In this document: in pieces, positions 14,738-23,974 of the stretch
Position numbering within the stretch: position 1 is the stretch's first letter
Layout of the letters: each line of letters opens with the position of its first letter
From: CAYPHA01 sp964410215
GTDB lineage: Bacteria > Calditrichota > Calditrichia > Calditrichales > CAYPHA01
DNA: 35,649 bases
Assembly: GCA_964410215.1 (NCBI GenBank)
Contig: CAYPHA010000046.1
Span: 1-35,649 of the forward strand
Direction of reading: 5' to 3'
The notes under the pieces: model-generated
Database searches by the model: none
Told to the model about the DNA's origin: nothing
The model's input: only the letters and a program-made list of their open reading frames with translations
Position numbers and translations under genes: made by a program

Positions 14738-17418
14738 GGATTATTACGATTGTCCTGTTGTCATTAAGTCTGAATACACTTACCGCCGGCGAAATGCAGC
14801 TGTACCGGATCACTAATCCCGACAGGGAAACCGTCAGCATGATTGAACGGTCCGGCGGCAGGGTGAGCCGCTATTTTCCGGACTCCTTTGCTGAAGTGTA
14901 CCTCGATGACAAATTGGCCGCAGACCTGCAGAGAGACGGTATCGCGATTCATGAGCTGGAACATGTAACCGAAGCGGCTCCTGACTGGTCCGGACAGACG
15001 GAAATCCCCGAAACATATCATACATACGAGGCGGTATCGAACATACTCGACAGCCTGGCCGGCGAATATGCCGCCTTGTGCCGGGTTTACAGTCTTGGAA
15101 AAACCGTCGGTGGCAGGGAAATATGGGCTCTTAAGATTTCGGACAACCCGGAGATGGAAGAAGCCGAACCCGAGGTAAAGTTTGTTGGTGCCATTCACGG
15201 GAACGAGGCACTTTCCCAGGAGATGATGCTATACTTTATTGATTTTACGCTATCGTCGTATACAACAACAGACAGAATCCAAAAGCTGGTCGACAGCACG
15301 GAAATATGGGTGGTACCGAATATGAATTTTGACGGTACATTCCTGGGGCAGCGTTTCAATGCGAACGGTGTCGATTTGAACAGGGACTTTCCGGACCGTG
15401 AATTTGATCTGGAAAGCGATACCACCGGCCGGGAACCGGAAACACGGGCTTTGATGCACTGGACGAAGAACCATTCTTTTGTCTTGAGTGCAGGCTTCCA
15501 CAGCGGTGCCCTCGTCGTCAACTATCCCTGGGATAAAAATCTGGATGGATCGGGTTATGCGGCCACACCGGATGATGCCACGTTCCGTTGTATTTCCCTG
15601 GCCTATGCCCGGAATAACCCGTCGATGTCCATGAGCACCACTTTTGATCAGGGCATAACGAATGGGGCTGATTGGTATGAGACGAGTGGTTCCATGCAGG
15701 ACTGGAACTACTACTGGCATGGCTGCATGGATGTTACGGTTGAACTGTCCGTCGAAAAGGAACCGCCCGCCTCCGGGCTTGGGTTAATCTGGGAAGAAAA
15801 CCGCGAAGCGATGATCACCTACCTTGAGCAGGTACATACCGGATTGCGGGGACAGGTGTTCGATACCGAAACAGGGGAACCTGTTTCAGCACGCATCCGG
15901 ATCGAAGGGAATCCGACGGCGGTTTATTCGGATCCGGATCATGGCGATTATTACCGACTGATGGAACCGGGAATATACGATCTGGTAATCGAAGCAGACG
16001 GGTACTCCTTTACGCGAATTGACGGAGTAATAATTCCTGCCGAAGGCTATACCGTCAGGGACATTCTGCTGCAACCCGTTATACGCTATACCCTTAACGG
16101 CGTAGTACGGGACTCACTGGATAATCAGGTATTGGACGATGTACAACTCAGTTTCTATCAGAATGCGGTGCTAAAAGAAACTGTCATCACAACCGTTGAC
16201 GGTTCCTATGCTGTAGAATTACCCGAAGGAATCTACACGGTTAAACTGATCAGAGACGGTTATTTCCAGAAGAACGATAGTTTGCATATTGACAGGGACC
16301 GGATAGTCGATTTCCGGCTGACGCCTGTCATCCCGGGACGGATTTCGGGTACGGTGGTACTGGAGGAGCGGGAGGATGCCCGGGGTACCGTTATTTATTG
16401 CCAGGGTGTAACGGATACGGTGCAGAATAATAATACGTTCGATCTTTCAGGCCTTCAGCCCGGCCGGATTCATCTTTTCGCCCACACGTCTTCGTACCGG
16501 ACAACCCATACAGACACCTTTCTGGCCAATGGCGACAGTCTTGAACTTTCACTCTTTCTTTATACGGGATCCAATGAATACAGCGACGATTTCGAAGCAG
16601 GGGACGGTGGTTTCATCAGAACGGAGCCGTGGGCATACGGTACGCCTGAAGGGCAACCCGGCTATGCGCATTCCGGAGATAACCTGTGGGGGACAGGTCT
16701 GCAGAATCCTTATGAGAGCGGCCCTCTTCTTGGCAGTCTGGAGACGCCCATTTACTCCATACTGGATTTGACATATCCGTTACTGGAATTTTACCACTGG
16801 TATGATACGGAAGAATTATACGACGGGGGAAATGTCAAAATTTCGACGGATGAAGGACAGAACTGGCAGGTCCTTCAGCCGAACCAGGGATACGCCGTTC
16901 CTGAAATACCTTTTCAGTACGGGAATCCACTGGGGGGACAGCCGGGGTTTTCGGGAAGCAGTGACGGCTGGGACAAGGTTGAAATTGATCTGACACCTTA
17001 TAAAGATACCCCCTTTGTTCAATTCCGGTTTGATTTTGGGATCGATGAGGAAAAAGGAGGAGTCGGCTGGTTCATCGATGATTTCCGCATCATCGACGGA
17101 AATGCAACGTATCTCACGGAAACACGACCGGAATCAGAGGATGATCCTCAGGAGGTGAAAATATATCCGAATCCGGCTAATCCCGGTACAACCATCAGGC
17201 TGCAGATCAGGACACCCGAAGATGTCGAATTAATCATATTCAATCTGCTCGGGCAGAAAATCTATTCTACACATTTACCGGTACAGGGCAATCAGGTGAC
17301 ATCCTGGTATTGGGATGGATCCGCGCGAAACGGAATGAGAGTGCCTTCCGGTGTGTATCTTTTTCGCATGAAAAGCGGCCGGAAAATCTGGCAGAGCAAA
17401 ATCGTTATTCTTAATTAA
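14734..17418 (+). CDS. Secreted M14 zinc carboxypeptidase with carboxypeptidase-regulatory repeats and C-terminal sorting domain
   Basis: An 894-residue extracellular protease. A signal peptide (MRIITIVLLSLSLNTLTAG) and a propeptide-like region lead to the M14 catalytic domain at about residues 100-365. The zinc ligands are His155 and Glu158 (GAIHGNEAL) and His256 (GFHSGALVVNYPW), and the catalytic Glu337 lies in VTVELSVEKEPP. Two carboxypeptidase regulatory-like beta domains follow (from LRGQVFDTETGEPVSARI and from LNGVVRDSLDNQVLDD). A jelly-roll region follows (YPLLEFYHWYDTEELYDGG, ending GVGWFIDDFRII). The last 85 residues (YPNPANPGTTIRL, NLLGQKIYS, SGVYLFRMKSG) form the Por/FlgD-like C-terminal domain that targets proteins to type IX secretion in FCB bacteria. 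The start overlaps the preceding stop by four bases. A nutritional role, digesting peptides outside the cell, is inferred. Confidence 0.9.
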   Translation: MRIITIVLLSLSLNTLTAGEMQLYRITNPDRETVSMIERSGGRVSRYFPDSFAEVYLDDKLAADLQRDGIAIHELEHVTEAAPDWSGQTEIPETYHTYEAVSNILDSLAGEYAALCRVYSLGKTVGGREIWALKISDNPEMEEAEPEVKFVGAIHGNEALSQEMMLYFIDFTLSSYTTTDRIQKLVDSTEIWVVPNMNFDGTFLGQRFNANGVDLNRDFPDREFDLESDTTGREPETRALMHWTKNHSFVLSAGFHSGALVVNYPWDKNLDGSGYAATPDDATFRCISLAYARNNPSMSMSTTFDQGITNGADWYETSGSMQDWNYYWHGCMDVTVELSVEKEPPASGLGLIWEENREAMITYLEQVHTGLRGQVFDTETGEPVSARIRIEGNPTAVYSDPDHGDYYRLMEPGIYDLVIEADGYSFTRIDGVIIPAEGYTVRDILLQPVIRYTLNGVVRDSLDNQVLDDVQLSFYQNAVLKETVITTVDGSYAVELPEGIYTVKLIRDGYFQKNDSLHIDRDRIVDFRLTPVIPGRISGTVVLEEREDARGTVIYCQGVTDTVQNNNTFDLSGLQPGRIHLFAHTSSYRTTHTDTFLANGDSLELSLFLYTGSNEYSDDFEAGDGGFIRTEPWAYGTPEGQPGYAHSGDNLWGTGLQNPYESGPLLGSLETPIYSILDLTYPLLEFYHWYDTEELYDGGNVKISTDEGQNWQVLQPNQGYAVPEIPFQYGNPLGGQPGFSGSSDGWDKVEIDLTPYKDTPFVQFRFDFGIDEEKGGVGWFIDDFRIIDGNATYLTETRPESEDDPQEVKIYPNPANPGTTIRLQIRTPEDVELIIFNLLGQKIYSTHLPVQGNQVTSWYWDGSARNGMRVPSGVYLFRMKSGRKIWQSKIVILN

Positions 17419-17569
17419 TTCCACCAGAGCATGATGACTTAGAATTTCCAGAAAAAATTTGGAAAATTAACCTGTCTCAGCTGACAACCAACCCGGCTGA
17501 TTTATCCGGTTGAAATCGAGAGCTGGAGTGCGCTTAAATTCCTTGATTTTAATGTACCTGCCTTCTAAA

Positions 17570-17596
17570 TTGATTTTGTCAGACTCTCGTTATAAA
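17570..17596 (+). promoter_or_regulatory. Weak sigma-70-type promoter candidate
   Basis: TTGATT at 17570-17575 and TATAAA at 17591-17596 are 15 bases apart, which is short of the ideal 17. The gap of 209 bases after the peptidase gene suggests a separate promoter for the downstream PLP enzyme. I see no SAM-riboswitch motif. Confidence 0.25.
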
Positions 17597-17627
17597 TCGC
17601 AAAACGTTACAAGACCTGGAGTTTTTA

Positions 17628-18827
17628 ATGAAACATGCAAGTATGAAAAAAGCCCATTTCGCAACCTTATGTGTTCATGGATCCTGTGGTATCGATCCGT
17701 TAACCGGCGCCCTGGGGATTCCGATTTACCAGTCGTCGACCTTCGCCTTTGAAAGCGCGAAAGCCGGCGCGCAGATTTTTTCCGGCGAAAAGGAAGGTTA
17801 TGTCTACACGCGTATCAGCAATCCGACACAGGAGGCGTTTGAGCGCGAGATGGCCTTTCTGGAAGGCGGGGAAAAAGCGCTCGCTTTTGGGTCCGGTATG
17901 GCGGCGATTTCTACGATTGTGCTTTCCCTCTGTAAAGCAGGCGATAATTTGGTCGCTTCCGACACACTATATGGGGGCACGCACAGTTTATTCAAAGAAT
18001 CCTTACCCCATTGGGGGATTGAAGTCCGTGAAGTGCATGCGACGGATATTGCGAAAATTGAAGAGGCTATTGATGAAAACACCCGAATGATATTCGTCGA
18101 AACCCCGGCCAATCCGACCATGGCGGTTATTGACCTGAAAGCCTGTGCAGCCATTGCAAAACAACATGGTATTCCCCTGGTGGTCGATAATACCTTTTCC
18201 ACACCCTATTTTCAGAGACCGTTTACGCTGGGTGCAGATATCATCGTCCACTCGGCAACAAAGTATATCGGCGGGCATGGTGACACGGTCGCCGGCGTCG
18301 TGATCGGTAAAAAGGATTATATCACCGAACTGCGCTCCAAATTCTTACGCGATCTCGGCGGTATCATCAGTCCGCTCAACGCCTGGCTGCTGGTACGCGG
18401 TTTAAAGACACTGGCTGTCCGTATGGAGCGCCATCAGCAAAATGCCTTCCAGGTTGCCAAATATCTGCAGTTCCATCCCAAAGTGGAACGGGTCTGGTAT
18501 CCCGGATTGAGCACCCATCCGCAGTATGAAATAGCAAAGAAACAAATGAGCGGCTTCGGGGGCATGATTGCCTTCGAGATTAAAGGCGGTCGCAAAGCGG
18601 GCGAAAAACTGATGGACAGCGTTCATATCTGGACCCTGGCCGTGAGCCTGGGAGATGTGGATTCCCTCATTCAGCACCCGGCATCGATGACCCATTCGAC
18701 CTATTCAGCGAAAGAATTAAAAGAGGCGGGCATCGCGGAAAACCTGGTACGCCTGTCTGTCGGTATAGAGGACCCGGAAGACCTGATCGCTGATCTGTCA
18801 CAGGCAATGAAAAAGATAAAAGTATAA
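17628..18827 (+). CDS. PLP-dependent trans-sulfuration enzyme (methionine gamma-lyase / cystathionine gamma-lyase or synthase family)
   Basis: A 399-residue Cys/Met-metabolism PLP enzyme. Lys212 in SATKYIGGHGD is the PLP Schiff-base lysine. YTRISNPTQEAFE, ALAFGSGMAAIS, DTLYGGTHSLF, VETPANPTM and VDNTFSTPYFQRP follow the family order, and the C-terminus has SLGDVDSLIQHPASMTHSTY. Overall sequence is closest in style to methionine gamma-lyase. However, residue 117, where the Pseudomonas enzyme has its specificity Cys116 (LYGC), is Gly (LYGG), as in cystathionine lyases and synthases. So substrate (methionine, cystathionine or O-acyl-homoserine) is open. GGAG seven bases before the ATG supports the start. 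The uxs gene follows 17 bases later, with no pathway link. Confidence 0.85.
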   Translation: MKHASMKKAHFATLCVHGSCGIDPLTGALGIPIYQSSTFAFESAKAGAQIFSGEKEGYVYTRISNPTQEAFEREMAFLEGGEKALAFGSGMAAISTIVLSLCKAGDNLVASDTLYGGTHSLFKESLPHWGIEVREVHATDIAKIEEAIDENTRMIFVETPANPTMAVIDLKACAAIAKQHGIPLVVDNTFSTPYFQRPFTLGADIIVHSATKYIGGHGDTVAGVVIGKKDYITELRSKFLRDLGGIISPLNAWLLVRGLKTLAVRMERHQQNAFQVAKYLQFHPKVERVWYPGLSTHPQYEIAKKQMSGFGGMIAFEIKGGRKAGEKLMDSVHIWTLAVSLGDVDSLIQHPASMTHSTYSAKELKEAGIAENLVRLSVGIEDPEDLIADLSQAMKKIKV

Positions 18828-18844
18828 TACATCGGAGACACTTC

Positions 18845-19783
18845 ATGCGCACACTGGTTACGGGAGGCGCCGGATTTATAGGTTCCCACCTCTGCGAGCA
18901 TCTGCTGAAACAGGGAGATGACGTTATCTGTCTGGATAATTTTTTTACCGGGACGAAACGGAATATCGACCATTTAATGGATGAGCATCGCTTTGAACTG
19001 ATCCGTCACGACATCATTCAGCCCATTCTCCTGGAAGTGGATCGTATTTATCACCTGGCCTGTCCGGCTTCGCCTATCCACTATCAGTACAATGCCGTGA
19101 AAACCATTAAGACCAGCGTAATGGGTACCATAAACATGCTCGGGCTGGCCAAACGGGTGAAAGCGCGGATCCTGCTGGCCAGTACCTCCGAAGTCTATGG
19201 CGATCCGAAAATCCATCCGCAACCGGAATCTTACTGGGGGCATGTAAACCCGATCGGAATACGCAGCTGTTACGATGAAGGAAAACGGGTCGCGGAAACC
19301 CTCATGATGGATTACCACCGTCAGAACCAGGTGGATATCAGGATCGTACGCATCTTTAATACCTACGGCCCGAACATGGCCATGGACGACGGCAGGGTCG
19401 TCAGTAATTTTATTACCCAGGCTCTGCGAAATCGTGATATAACGATATACGGCGAAGGTCGTCAGACACGTTCCTTCCAGTATATCGATGACCTGATTCT
19501 GGGTCTGGAAGCGATGATGAATTCAGAAAACTTCACGGGACCCGTTAACCTGGGAAACCCGGATGAGTTTACGATTCTGGAACTGGCCGAAACAGTCATC
19601 CGCTTGACCGGATCAGTGTCGGAAATTGTCCATAGCGCACTTCCCGGCGATGATCCGGTCCGCCGGAATCCGGACATTTCCCTGGCAGCCCGTCGACTGA
19701 ACTGGAAGCCGGTTGTCCCCCTTGAAGAAGGGCTTGTGAAAACCATCGCTTATTTTGAGGATCTCTTGAAAGAGCAAAAATAA
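18845..19783 (+). CDS. uxs: UDP-glucuronate decarboxylase (UDP-xylose synthase)
   Basis: A 312-residue short-chain dehydrogenase/reductase that converts UDP-glucuronate to UDP-xylose plus CO2 with bound NAD. It shows the NAD motif TGGAGFIGSH near the N-terminus, YHLACPASPIHYQYN, the STSEVYGDP strand with the catalytic Ser/Thr, and SCYDEGKRVAE with the Tyr-x3-Lys pair. Family-specific parts VRIFNTYGPNM, DGRVVSNFITQAL and RSFQYIDDL are intact. UDP-xylose feeds glycan, capsule or LPS synthesis. Start is the ATG at 18845 with GGAGAC upstream. It stands between the PLP enzyme and yebC, 167 bases upstream of the latter, without other sugar genes. Confidence 0.93.
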   Translation: MRTLVTGGAGFIGSHLCEHLLKQGDDVICLDNFFTGTKRNIDHLMDEHRFELIRHDIIQPILLEVDRIYHLACPASPIHYQYNAVKTIKTSVMGTINMLGLAKRVKARILLASTSEVYGDPKIHPQPESYWGHVNPIGIRSCYDEGKRVAETLMMDYHRQNQVDIRIVRIFNTYGPNMAMDDGRVVSNFITQALRNRDITIYGEGRQTRSFQYIDDLILGLEAMMNSENFTGPVNLGNPDEFTILELAETVIRLTGSVSEIVHSALPGDDPVRRNPDISLAARRLNWKPVVPLEEGLVKTIAYFEDLLKEQK

Positions 19784-19950
19784 ACGACACAGATGATTCT
19801 ATAAAAGAGCTTTTCCTGCCTGATCCGTAATAGTAAATACTTCCCTTTAAACAGTGCTGTTTCATGCAGCGCTGCTGCAGGCCTAAAAACGTTTGAAAAG
19901 AGGCCATTATTTTTATAAATTCCCCTTCTATATTACTTCGTGGAGGATAT

Positions 19951-20703
19951 ATGTCAGGGCATTCCAAATGGCATTCTATTAAACATAAAAAAGCTAAAGT
20001 TGATGCGCAACGAGGTCGCATTTTTACAAAACTGATCAAGGAAATCACTGTTTCCGCACGGATGGGTGGCGGTGATCCGGAAACAAATCCCCGGCTGCGT
20101 GTTGCGCTGGCTGCTGCAAAAGGGGCCAACATGCCGGCCAAAAACATCGATAATGCAATAAAAAAGGGAACCGGCGAAATGCCGGGCGTTGTTTACGAAG
20201 ATGTATCCTATGAAGGATATGGACCCGGTGGTGTGGCCGTATATATTACCGTGGTTACCGATAATAAAAACAGAACAGTCGCTGAAATCCGTCATATTTT
20301 CAGTAAATACGGTGGCAACATGGGTGAAAACGGCAGCGTAGCCTGGATCTTTGAGCGCAAAGGTCTGGTCACGGTTCCCAAAGAAAAATATACGGAAGAC
20401 GAACTGATGGAAGTGGCCCTGGAATGCGGGGCTGAAGATATCCAGACAGGTGACGAACTTTACGAAATCTATACGGCTTATGAAGAGTTTAATCAGGTGC
20501 GCAGTGAACTGGAAAGCCGTTCGGTCGTTTATGAAGAAGCCAATCTGACAATGATACCTCAGAATACAGTAGCCATAGAAGGAAAACAGGCCGAACAGAT
20601 GATGAAATTAATGGATGTTCTCGACGAGCACGACGATGTGCAGAATGTATACGCCAATTTCGACATCGAAGATGCTGAAATGGAACGGATTCTTTCAGCC
20701 TGA
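19951..20703 (+). CDS. yebC: YebC/PmpR-family DNA-binding regulator or translation factor
   Basis: A 250-residue YebC/PmpR protein. The N-terminus MSGHSKWHSIKHKKAKVDAQ is diagnostic, followed by GRIFTKLIKEITVSARMGGG and NPRLR, ANMPAKNID, YEGYGPGGVAVYI and the C-terminal LDVLDEHDDVQNVYANFD. Members were described as transcription regulators. More recent work on related proteins reports a role in translating polyproline stretches, so both remain possible. The gene lies directly before ruvC, overlapping it by one base, as in many bacteria. The 167-base gap upstream holds TTGAAA and TATAAA about 15 bases apart as a weak promoter candidate. GGAGGATAT before the ATG is a good ribosome binding site. 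Confidence 0.94.
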   Translation: MSGHSKWHSIKHKKAKVDAQRGRIFTKLIKEITVSARMGGGDPETNPRLRVALAAAKGANMPAKNIDNAIKKGTGEMPGVVYEDVSYEGYGPGGVAVYITVVTDNKNRTVAEIRHIFSKYGGNMGENGSVAWIFERKGLVTVPKEKYTEDELMEVALECGAEDIQTGDELYEIYTAYEEFNQVRSELESRSVVYEEANLTMIPQNTVAIEGKQAEQMMKLMDVLDEHDDVQNVYANFDIEDAEMERILSA

Positions 20704-21212
20704 TGTCCGCTATAACCATTCTGGGGATCGATCCCGGCGTTAATATTACCGGTTACGGCATTATCAGCGTCGGTGAAAAAGGAGATCCGGCATTAAAAGG
20801 ATTTGGTCATATAAAAACCAATGCAAAGAAACCACTTGCAGAACGGCTACATAAAATATATGCGTCCCTGCAGGAGGTACTGGATACCTATAAACCGGAT
20901 TTTGTGGCGGTGGAGGACTTGTTCTATTCGGAAAATGTGAAGACGGCCATTGTGATGGGCCATGCGCGGGGTGCGGCACTTTTAGCTGCTACAACACATC
21001 ATGTTCCTGTTTCAGAATTCAGTCCCAGGGAGGTTAAACTGTCCGTCGTCGGAAACGGCGCGGCTTCTAAATCGCAGGTTGGATATATGGTCAAAAACCT
21101 CCTGTCCGTCTCACAACCGATTGAACCGGATGATGCTTCAGACGCACTGGCTGTTGCGCTGTGTAAATGGCACCGGCTGCAAAAGGATGATCTAGTCCGG
21201 AGCGGTCGCTGA
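20703..21212 (+). CDS. ruvC: Holliday junction resolvase RuvC
   Basis: A 169-residue endonuclease that cuts four-way junctions moved by RuvAB. The catalytic acids are visible: Asp10 in LGIDPGVN, the Glu in VAVEDLFYSENVKTA, and the Asp pair in EPDDASDALAVALCKWH near residue 145. GHARGAALLAA and EFSPREVKLSVVGNG are also typical. Length is normal. The ATG shares a base with the yebC stop (TGATG) and the stop shares a base with the ruvA start, so yebC, ruvC and ruvA are translationally coupled. Confidence 0.96.
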   Translation: MSAITILGIDPGVNITGYGIISVGEKGDPALKGFGHIKTNAKKPLAERLHKIYASLQEVLDTYKPDFVAVEDLFYSENVKTAIVMGHARGAALLAATTHHVPVSEFSPREVKLSVVGNGAASKSQVGYMVKNLLSVSQPIEPDDASDALAVALCKWHRLQKDDLVRSGR

Positions 21213-21811
21213 TGTACGATTATATCAAGGGTACGCTGATTGAAAAACGGGTAACCGAGGCAATCGTTGAGGTGTCCGGATTGGGTTATCTGCTGAAAAT
21301 CAGTCTCTCGACCTATCAGAATTTACCGGGGACGGGGGAAGAGCTTACCCTTAAAACATATCTGCATGTGCGTGAAGATATCATGCAATTGTATGGGTTT
21401 TCCGGTGAAGAGGAGCGCTCCATTTTCAATGCACTGATTACGATATCCGGCATCGGGCCGAAGCTGGCTCAAACGATTTTATCAGGATTGACGCCGGAAA
21501 AGCTGGTTCAGGCACTGCAGCAGGAAGACCAGAAAACCCTCAGTTCCATTGCCGGGGTGGGGAAAAAGACGGCACAGCGATTGATCGTGGAGCTTAAGGA
21601 TAAATTCGATAAGCTGATCACTGCAGGGACCGAAGAAGCGGAGCAGGCGGAAGGATACCGGTTCAATGAACTGGAACAGGAAGTGTTGATGGCGCTTATA
21701 TCTTTGGGTTATAAACGGTTCAATGCCGAAAAGGCCATTAATGTTATTAAACAGAATGAGCGGGTGCTGACAGTCGAAGATTATATCAAGAAAGCCCTGC
21801 AGGTAATATAG
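21212..21811 (+). CDS. ruvA: Holliday junction DNA helicase subunit RuvA
   Basis: A 199-residue protein that binds the four-way junction and loads RuvB. It begins MYDYIKGTLIEKRVTEAIVE (OB-fold domain I). Domain II has two helix-hairpin-helix motifs (ISGIGPKLAQTILSGL and IAGVGKKTAQRLIVELKDK), and domain III ends with MALISLGYKRFNAEKAINVI, the RuvB-contacting module. All three domains are intact. Start and stop are tightly packed between ruvC (one-base overlap) and ruvB (nine bases). Confidence 0.97.
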   Translation: MYDYIKGTLIEKRVTEAIVEVSGLGYLLKISLSTYQNLPGTGEELTLKTYLHVREDIMQLYGFSGEEERSIFNALITISGIGPKLAQTILSGLTPEKLVQALQQEDQKTLSSIAGVGKKTAQRLIVELKDKFDKLITAGTEEAEQAEGYRFNELEQEVLMALISLGYKRFNAEKAINVIKQNERVLTVEDYIKKALQVI

Positions 21812-21820
21812 GTCCATACA

Positions 21821-22846
21821 ATGAGTGAATTGGTCAGACCGGTAAAACTCGATGAAGATGCCGAGATTGATGTGAGCCTCAGGCCGCAGAAACTCGCCGA
21901 TTTTGTAGGCCAGAACAAGGTCAAGGAGAATCTGAGTGTCTTCATAGAGGCGACGCGGCAGCGGCAGGAAGCATTGGACCACGTACTGCTTTACGGCCCG
22001 CCCGGACTGGGGAAAACGACACTGGCCATGATTCTGAGTAAGGAGCTGGATGTGGCCATTAAAACGACGTCCGGACCCATCCTGGAGCGTCCCGGTGATC
22101 TGGCCGGTCTGCTGACAAACCTGAAAAACAGGGATGTGTTGTTTATTGACGAGATACACCGCGTCAATAGTATCGTAGAGGAGTATTTATACTCGGCAAT
22201 GGAGGATTTTCATATATCGATTCTGATCGATAAAGGACCGAGTGCCCGTTCTGTACAACTGAATCTCGAGCCGTTTACGCTGGTCGGTGCGACGACCCGG
22301 GCCGGTCTGCTGACATCGCCTATGCGGGCCCGTTTCGGCGTGGTTCTCAGACTCGATTATTATCAGCCGGAAGATCTGTTCAAAATTGTCCGGCGATCGG
22401 CGGCGATCCTCGATATCGGTATCGATGACGACGGTGCCTTTGAAATCGCCCGACGGTCCAGGGGGACACCGCGTATAGCTAACCGTCTGCTGCGCCGGAC
22501 ACGGGATTTTGCCCAGGTGCTGGCGGATAATAAAATTACACGGGAAGTGGCCGATCATGCCCTGGCCAGACTGGAAGTCGATGAAAAGGGTCTGGATGAC
22601 ATGGATAAGCGCATCCTCCTGACGATCATCGAAAAATACCAGGGCGGCCCGGTAGGCCTGAATACCGTTGCCGTCGCAGTCGGGGAGGAAAGTGATACCA
22701 TTGAGGAAGTATATGAACCCTATCTGATCCAGCAGGGGTATTTAAAACGAACACCCCGCGGACGTGCCGTAACGGCACTCGCGTATGAGCATTTCAATCT
22801 GCAGAGCAGGTCTGCACAGGAAACGCAGCAGCGCAAACTTTTTTAG
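21821..22846 (+). CDS. ruvB: Holliday junction branch migration ATPase RuvB
   Basis: A 341-residue AAA+ motor. SLRPQKLADFVGQ precedes the Walker A site YGPPGLGKTTLA, the Walker B site is FIDEIHR, and VGATTRAG (sensor 1) and the arginine region RARFG follow. The C-terminal winged helix is recognisable by RRSRGTPRIANRLLRR and GGPVGLNTVAVAVGEE. Length is normal. Together with the two preceding genes it makes the complete RuvABC branch migration and resolution system. Confidence 0.97.
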   Translation: MSELVRPVKLDEDAEIDVSLRPQKLADFVGQNKVKENLSVFIEATRQRQEALDHVLLYGPPGLGKTTLAMILSKELDVAIKTTSGPILERPGDLAGLLTNLKNRDVLFIDEIHRVNSIVEEYLYSAMEDFHISILIDKGPSARSVQLNLEPFTLVGATTRAGLLTSPMRARFGVVLRLDYYQPEDLFKIVRRSAAILDIGIDDDGAFEIARRSRGTPRIANRLLRRTRDFAQVLADNKITREVADHALARLEVDEKGLDDMDKRILLTIIEKYQGGPVGLNTVAVAVGEESDTIEEVYEPYLIQQGYLKRTPRGRAVTALAYEHFNLQSRSAQETQQRKLF

Positions 22847-22870
22847 CATTAATGAGCAGAGGAGTTATAG

Positions 22871-23902
22871 ATGAAACTTTCTGATTTTAAAATTGAGATT
22901 CCCAGTGAGTTGATCGCGCAATATCCGGTTGATCATCGGGATGAATCGCGTTTAATGGTGCTCGATCGTAAGAACGAGACGTTCGAGCATAAAATTTTCA
23001 GGGATATTTTAGATTATCTGAATCCGGGAGATGCTATCGTTGTAAACGAGACAAAGGTTTTCCCTGCGAGGATCTTTGGTGTTAAAGAGAAAACCGATGC
23101 CCGGGTGGAACTGCTTCTGTTGAGGCAGCTCGAGCAGAACATGTGGGAAGCGCTGGTAAAACCGGCCAGAAAGGTACGCGTCGGAAACCGTATCCAGATT
23201 ACGGATGAATTCGGTTGTGATGTCATCGATAATACGACTTCCGGTGGACGGGTTGTTCGTTTTGATAATAACGGAAGCGATTTTTTTGAACTGATAAACC
23301 GCGTAGGAGTGTCTCCGCTGCCTCCGTACATCAACCGGGAAGCCGAAGCTGTCGACCGTGAAAAATACCAGACCGTTTATGCAAAAAAAATCGGTGCTGT
23401 CGCCGCGCCGACTGCGGGTCTGCATTTTACACAGGATCTGATGGATGCCATCAGGGAAAAAGGGGTGAAGTTCATACCCGTCGTTCTGCATGTGGGACTT
23501 GGAACGTTCAGGCCGGTGCAGGTCGAAGATCTGTCCAGGCACCAGATGGATTCGGAATACTATGAAATCAGCCAGGAATCCGCAGCCGCCATCAATGAAG
23601 TCAAACTGGGCGGTGGTAGTGTTATCGCTGTCGGTACAACTTCCGTCCGGGCCCTGGAAACGTCGGCAAATGCGGATAACCTGGTGAAAGCCGATTCCGG
23701 CTGGACCGATAAGTTTATTTATCCGCCCTACAAGTTTAAAATAATCGATGGATTAGTCACGAATTTCCATTTATCGGGCTCAACCCTGTTTCTGCTGACC
23801 TGCGCCTTTGCCGGCAAAGATTTCGTCATGGAATCCTATGAAGCGGCTGTAAAGGAAAATTACAGGTTTTACAGTTACGGGGATGCCATGTTTATTAAAT
23901 AA
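22871..23902 (+). CDS. queA: S-adenosylmethionine:tRNA ribosyltransferase-isomerase QueA
   Basis: A 343-residue enzyme that transfers and isomerises the ribosyl part of SAM to make epoxyqueuosine in tRNA. Motifs are LPSELIAQYP-like (IPSELIAQYPVDHRDESRLM), GDAIVVNETKVFPAR, YQTVYAKKIGAVAAPTAGLHFT, VGLGTFRPV, and GLVTNFHLSGSTLFLLTCAFAG. It is complete. The ATG at 22871 follows AGAGGAG. It is commonly next to ruvB in bacteria. No tgt is in the window. Confidence 0.96.
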   Translation: MKLSDFKIEIPSELIAQYPVDHRDESRLMVLDRKNETFEHKIFRDILDYLNPGDAIVVNETKVFPARIFGVKEKTDARVELLLLRQLEQNMWEALVKPARKVRVGNRIQITDEFGCDVIDNTTSGGRVVRFDNNGSDFFELINRVGVSPLPPYINREAEAVDREKYQTVYAKKIGAVAAPTAGLHFTQDLMDAIREKGVKFIPVVLHVGLGTFRPVQVEDLSRHQMDSEYYEISQESAAAINEVKLGGGSVIAVGTTSVRALETSANADNLVKADSGWTDKFIYPPYKFKIIDGLVTNFHLSGSTLFLLTCAFAGKDFVMESYEAAVKENYRFYSYGDAMFIK

Positions 23903-23974
23903 TTCAGGGACAGAACGTCCCGGCTGTCACTGGTTGGTTCCCGTGGATGCTTTACCTGTCAGATCGGAATATGC

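Noticed and set aside
17419..17627. SAM riboswitch before the trans-sulfuration enzyme
   Set aside because: No SAM-I or SAM-II core motif; only a short hairpin (AACC-GG/CCGGTT) is visible.
21482..22159. 225-residue minus-strand frame
   Set aside because: Opposite ruvA and ruvB; only the codon structure of those genes keeps it open.
23903..23974. Hairpin GGGAC/GTCCC after queA as a terminator
   Set aside because: Five base pairs and no T tract; the next gene is close and on the same strand.
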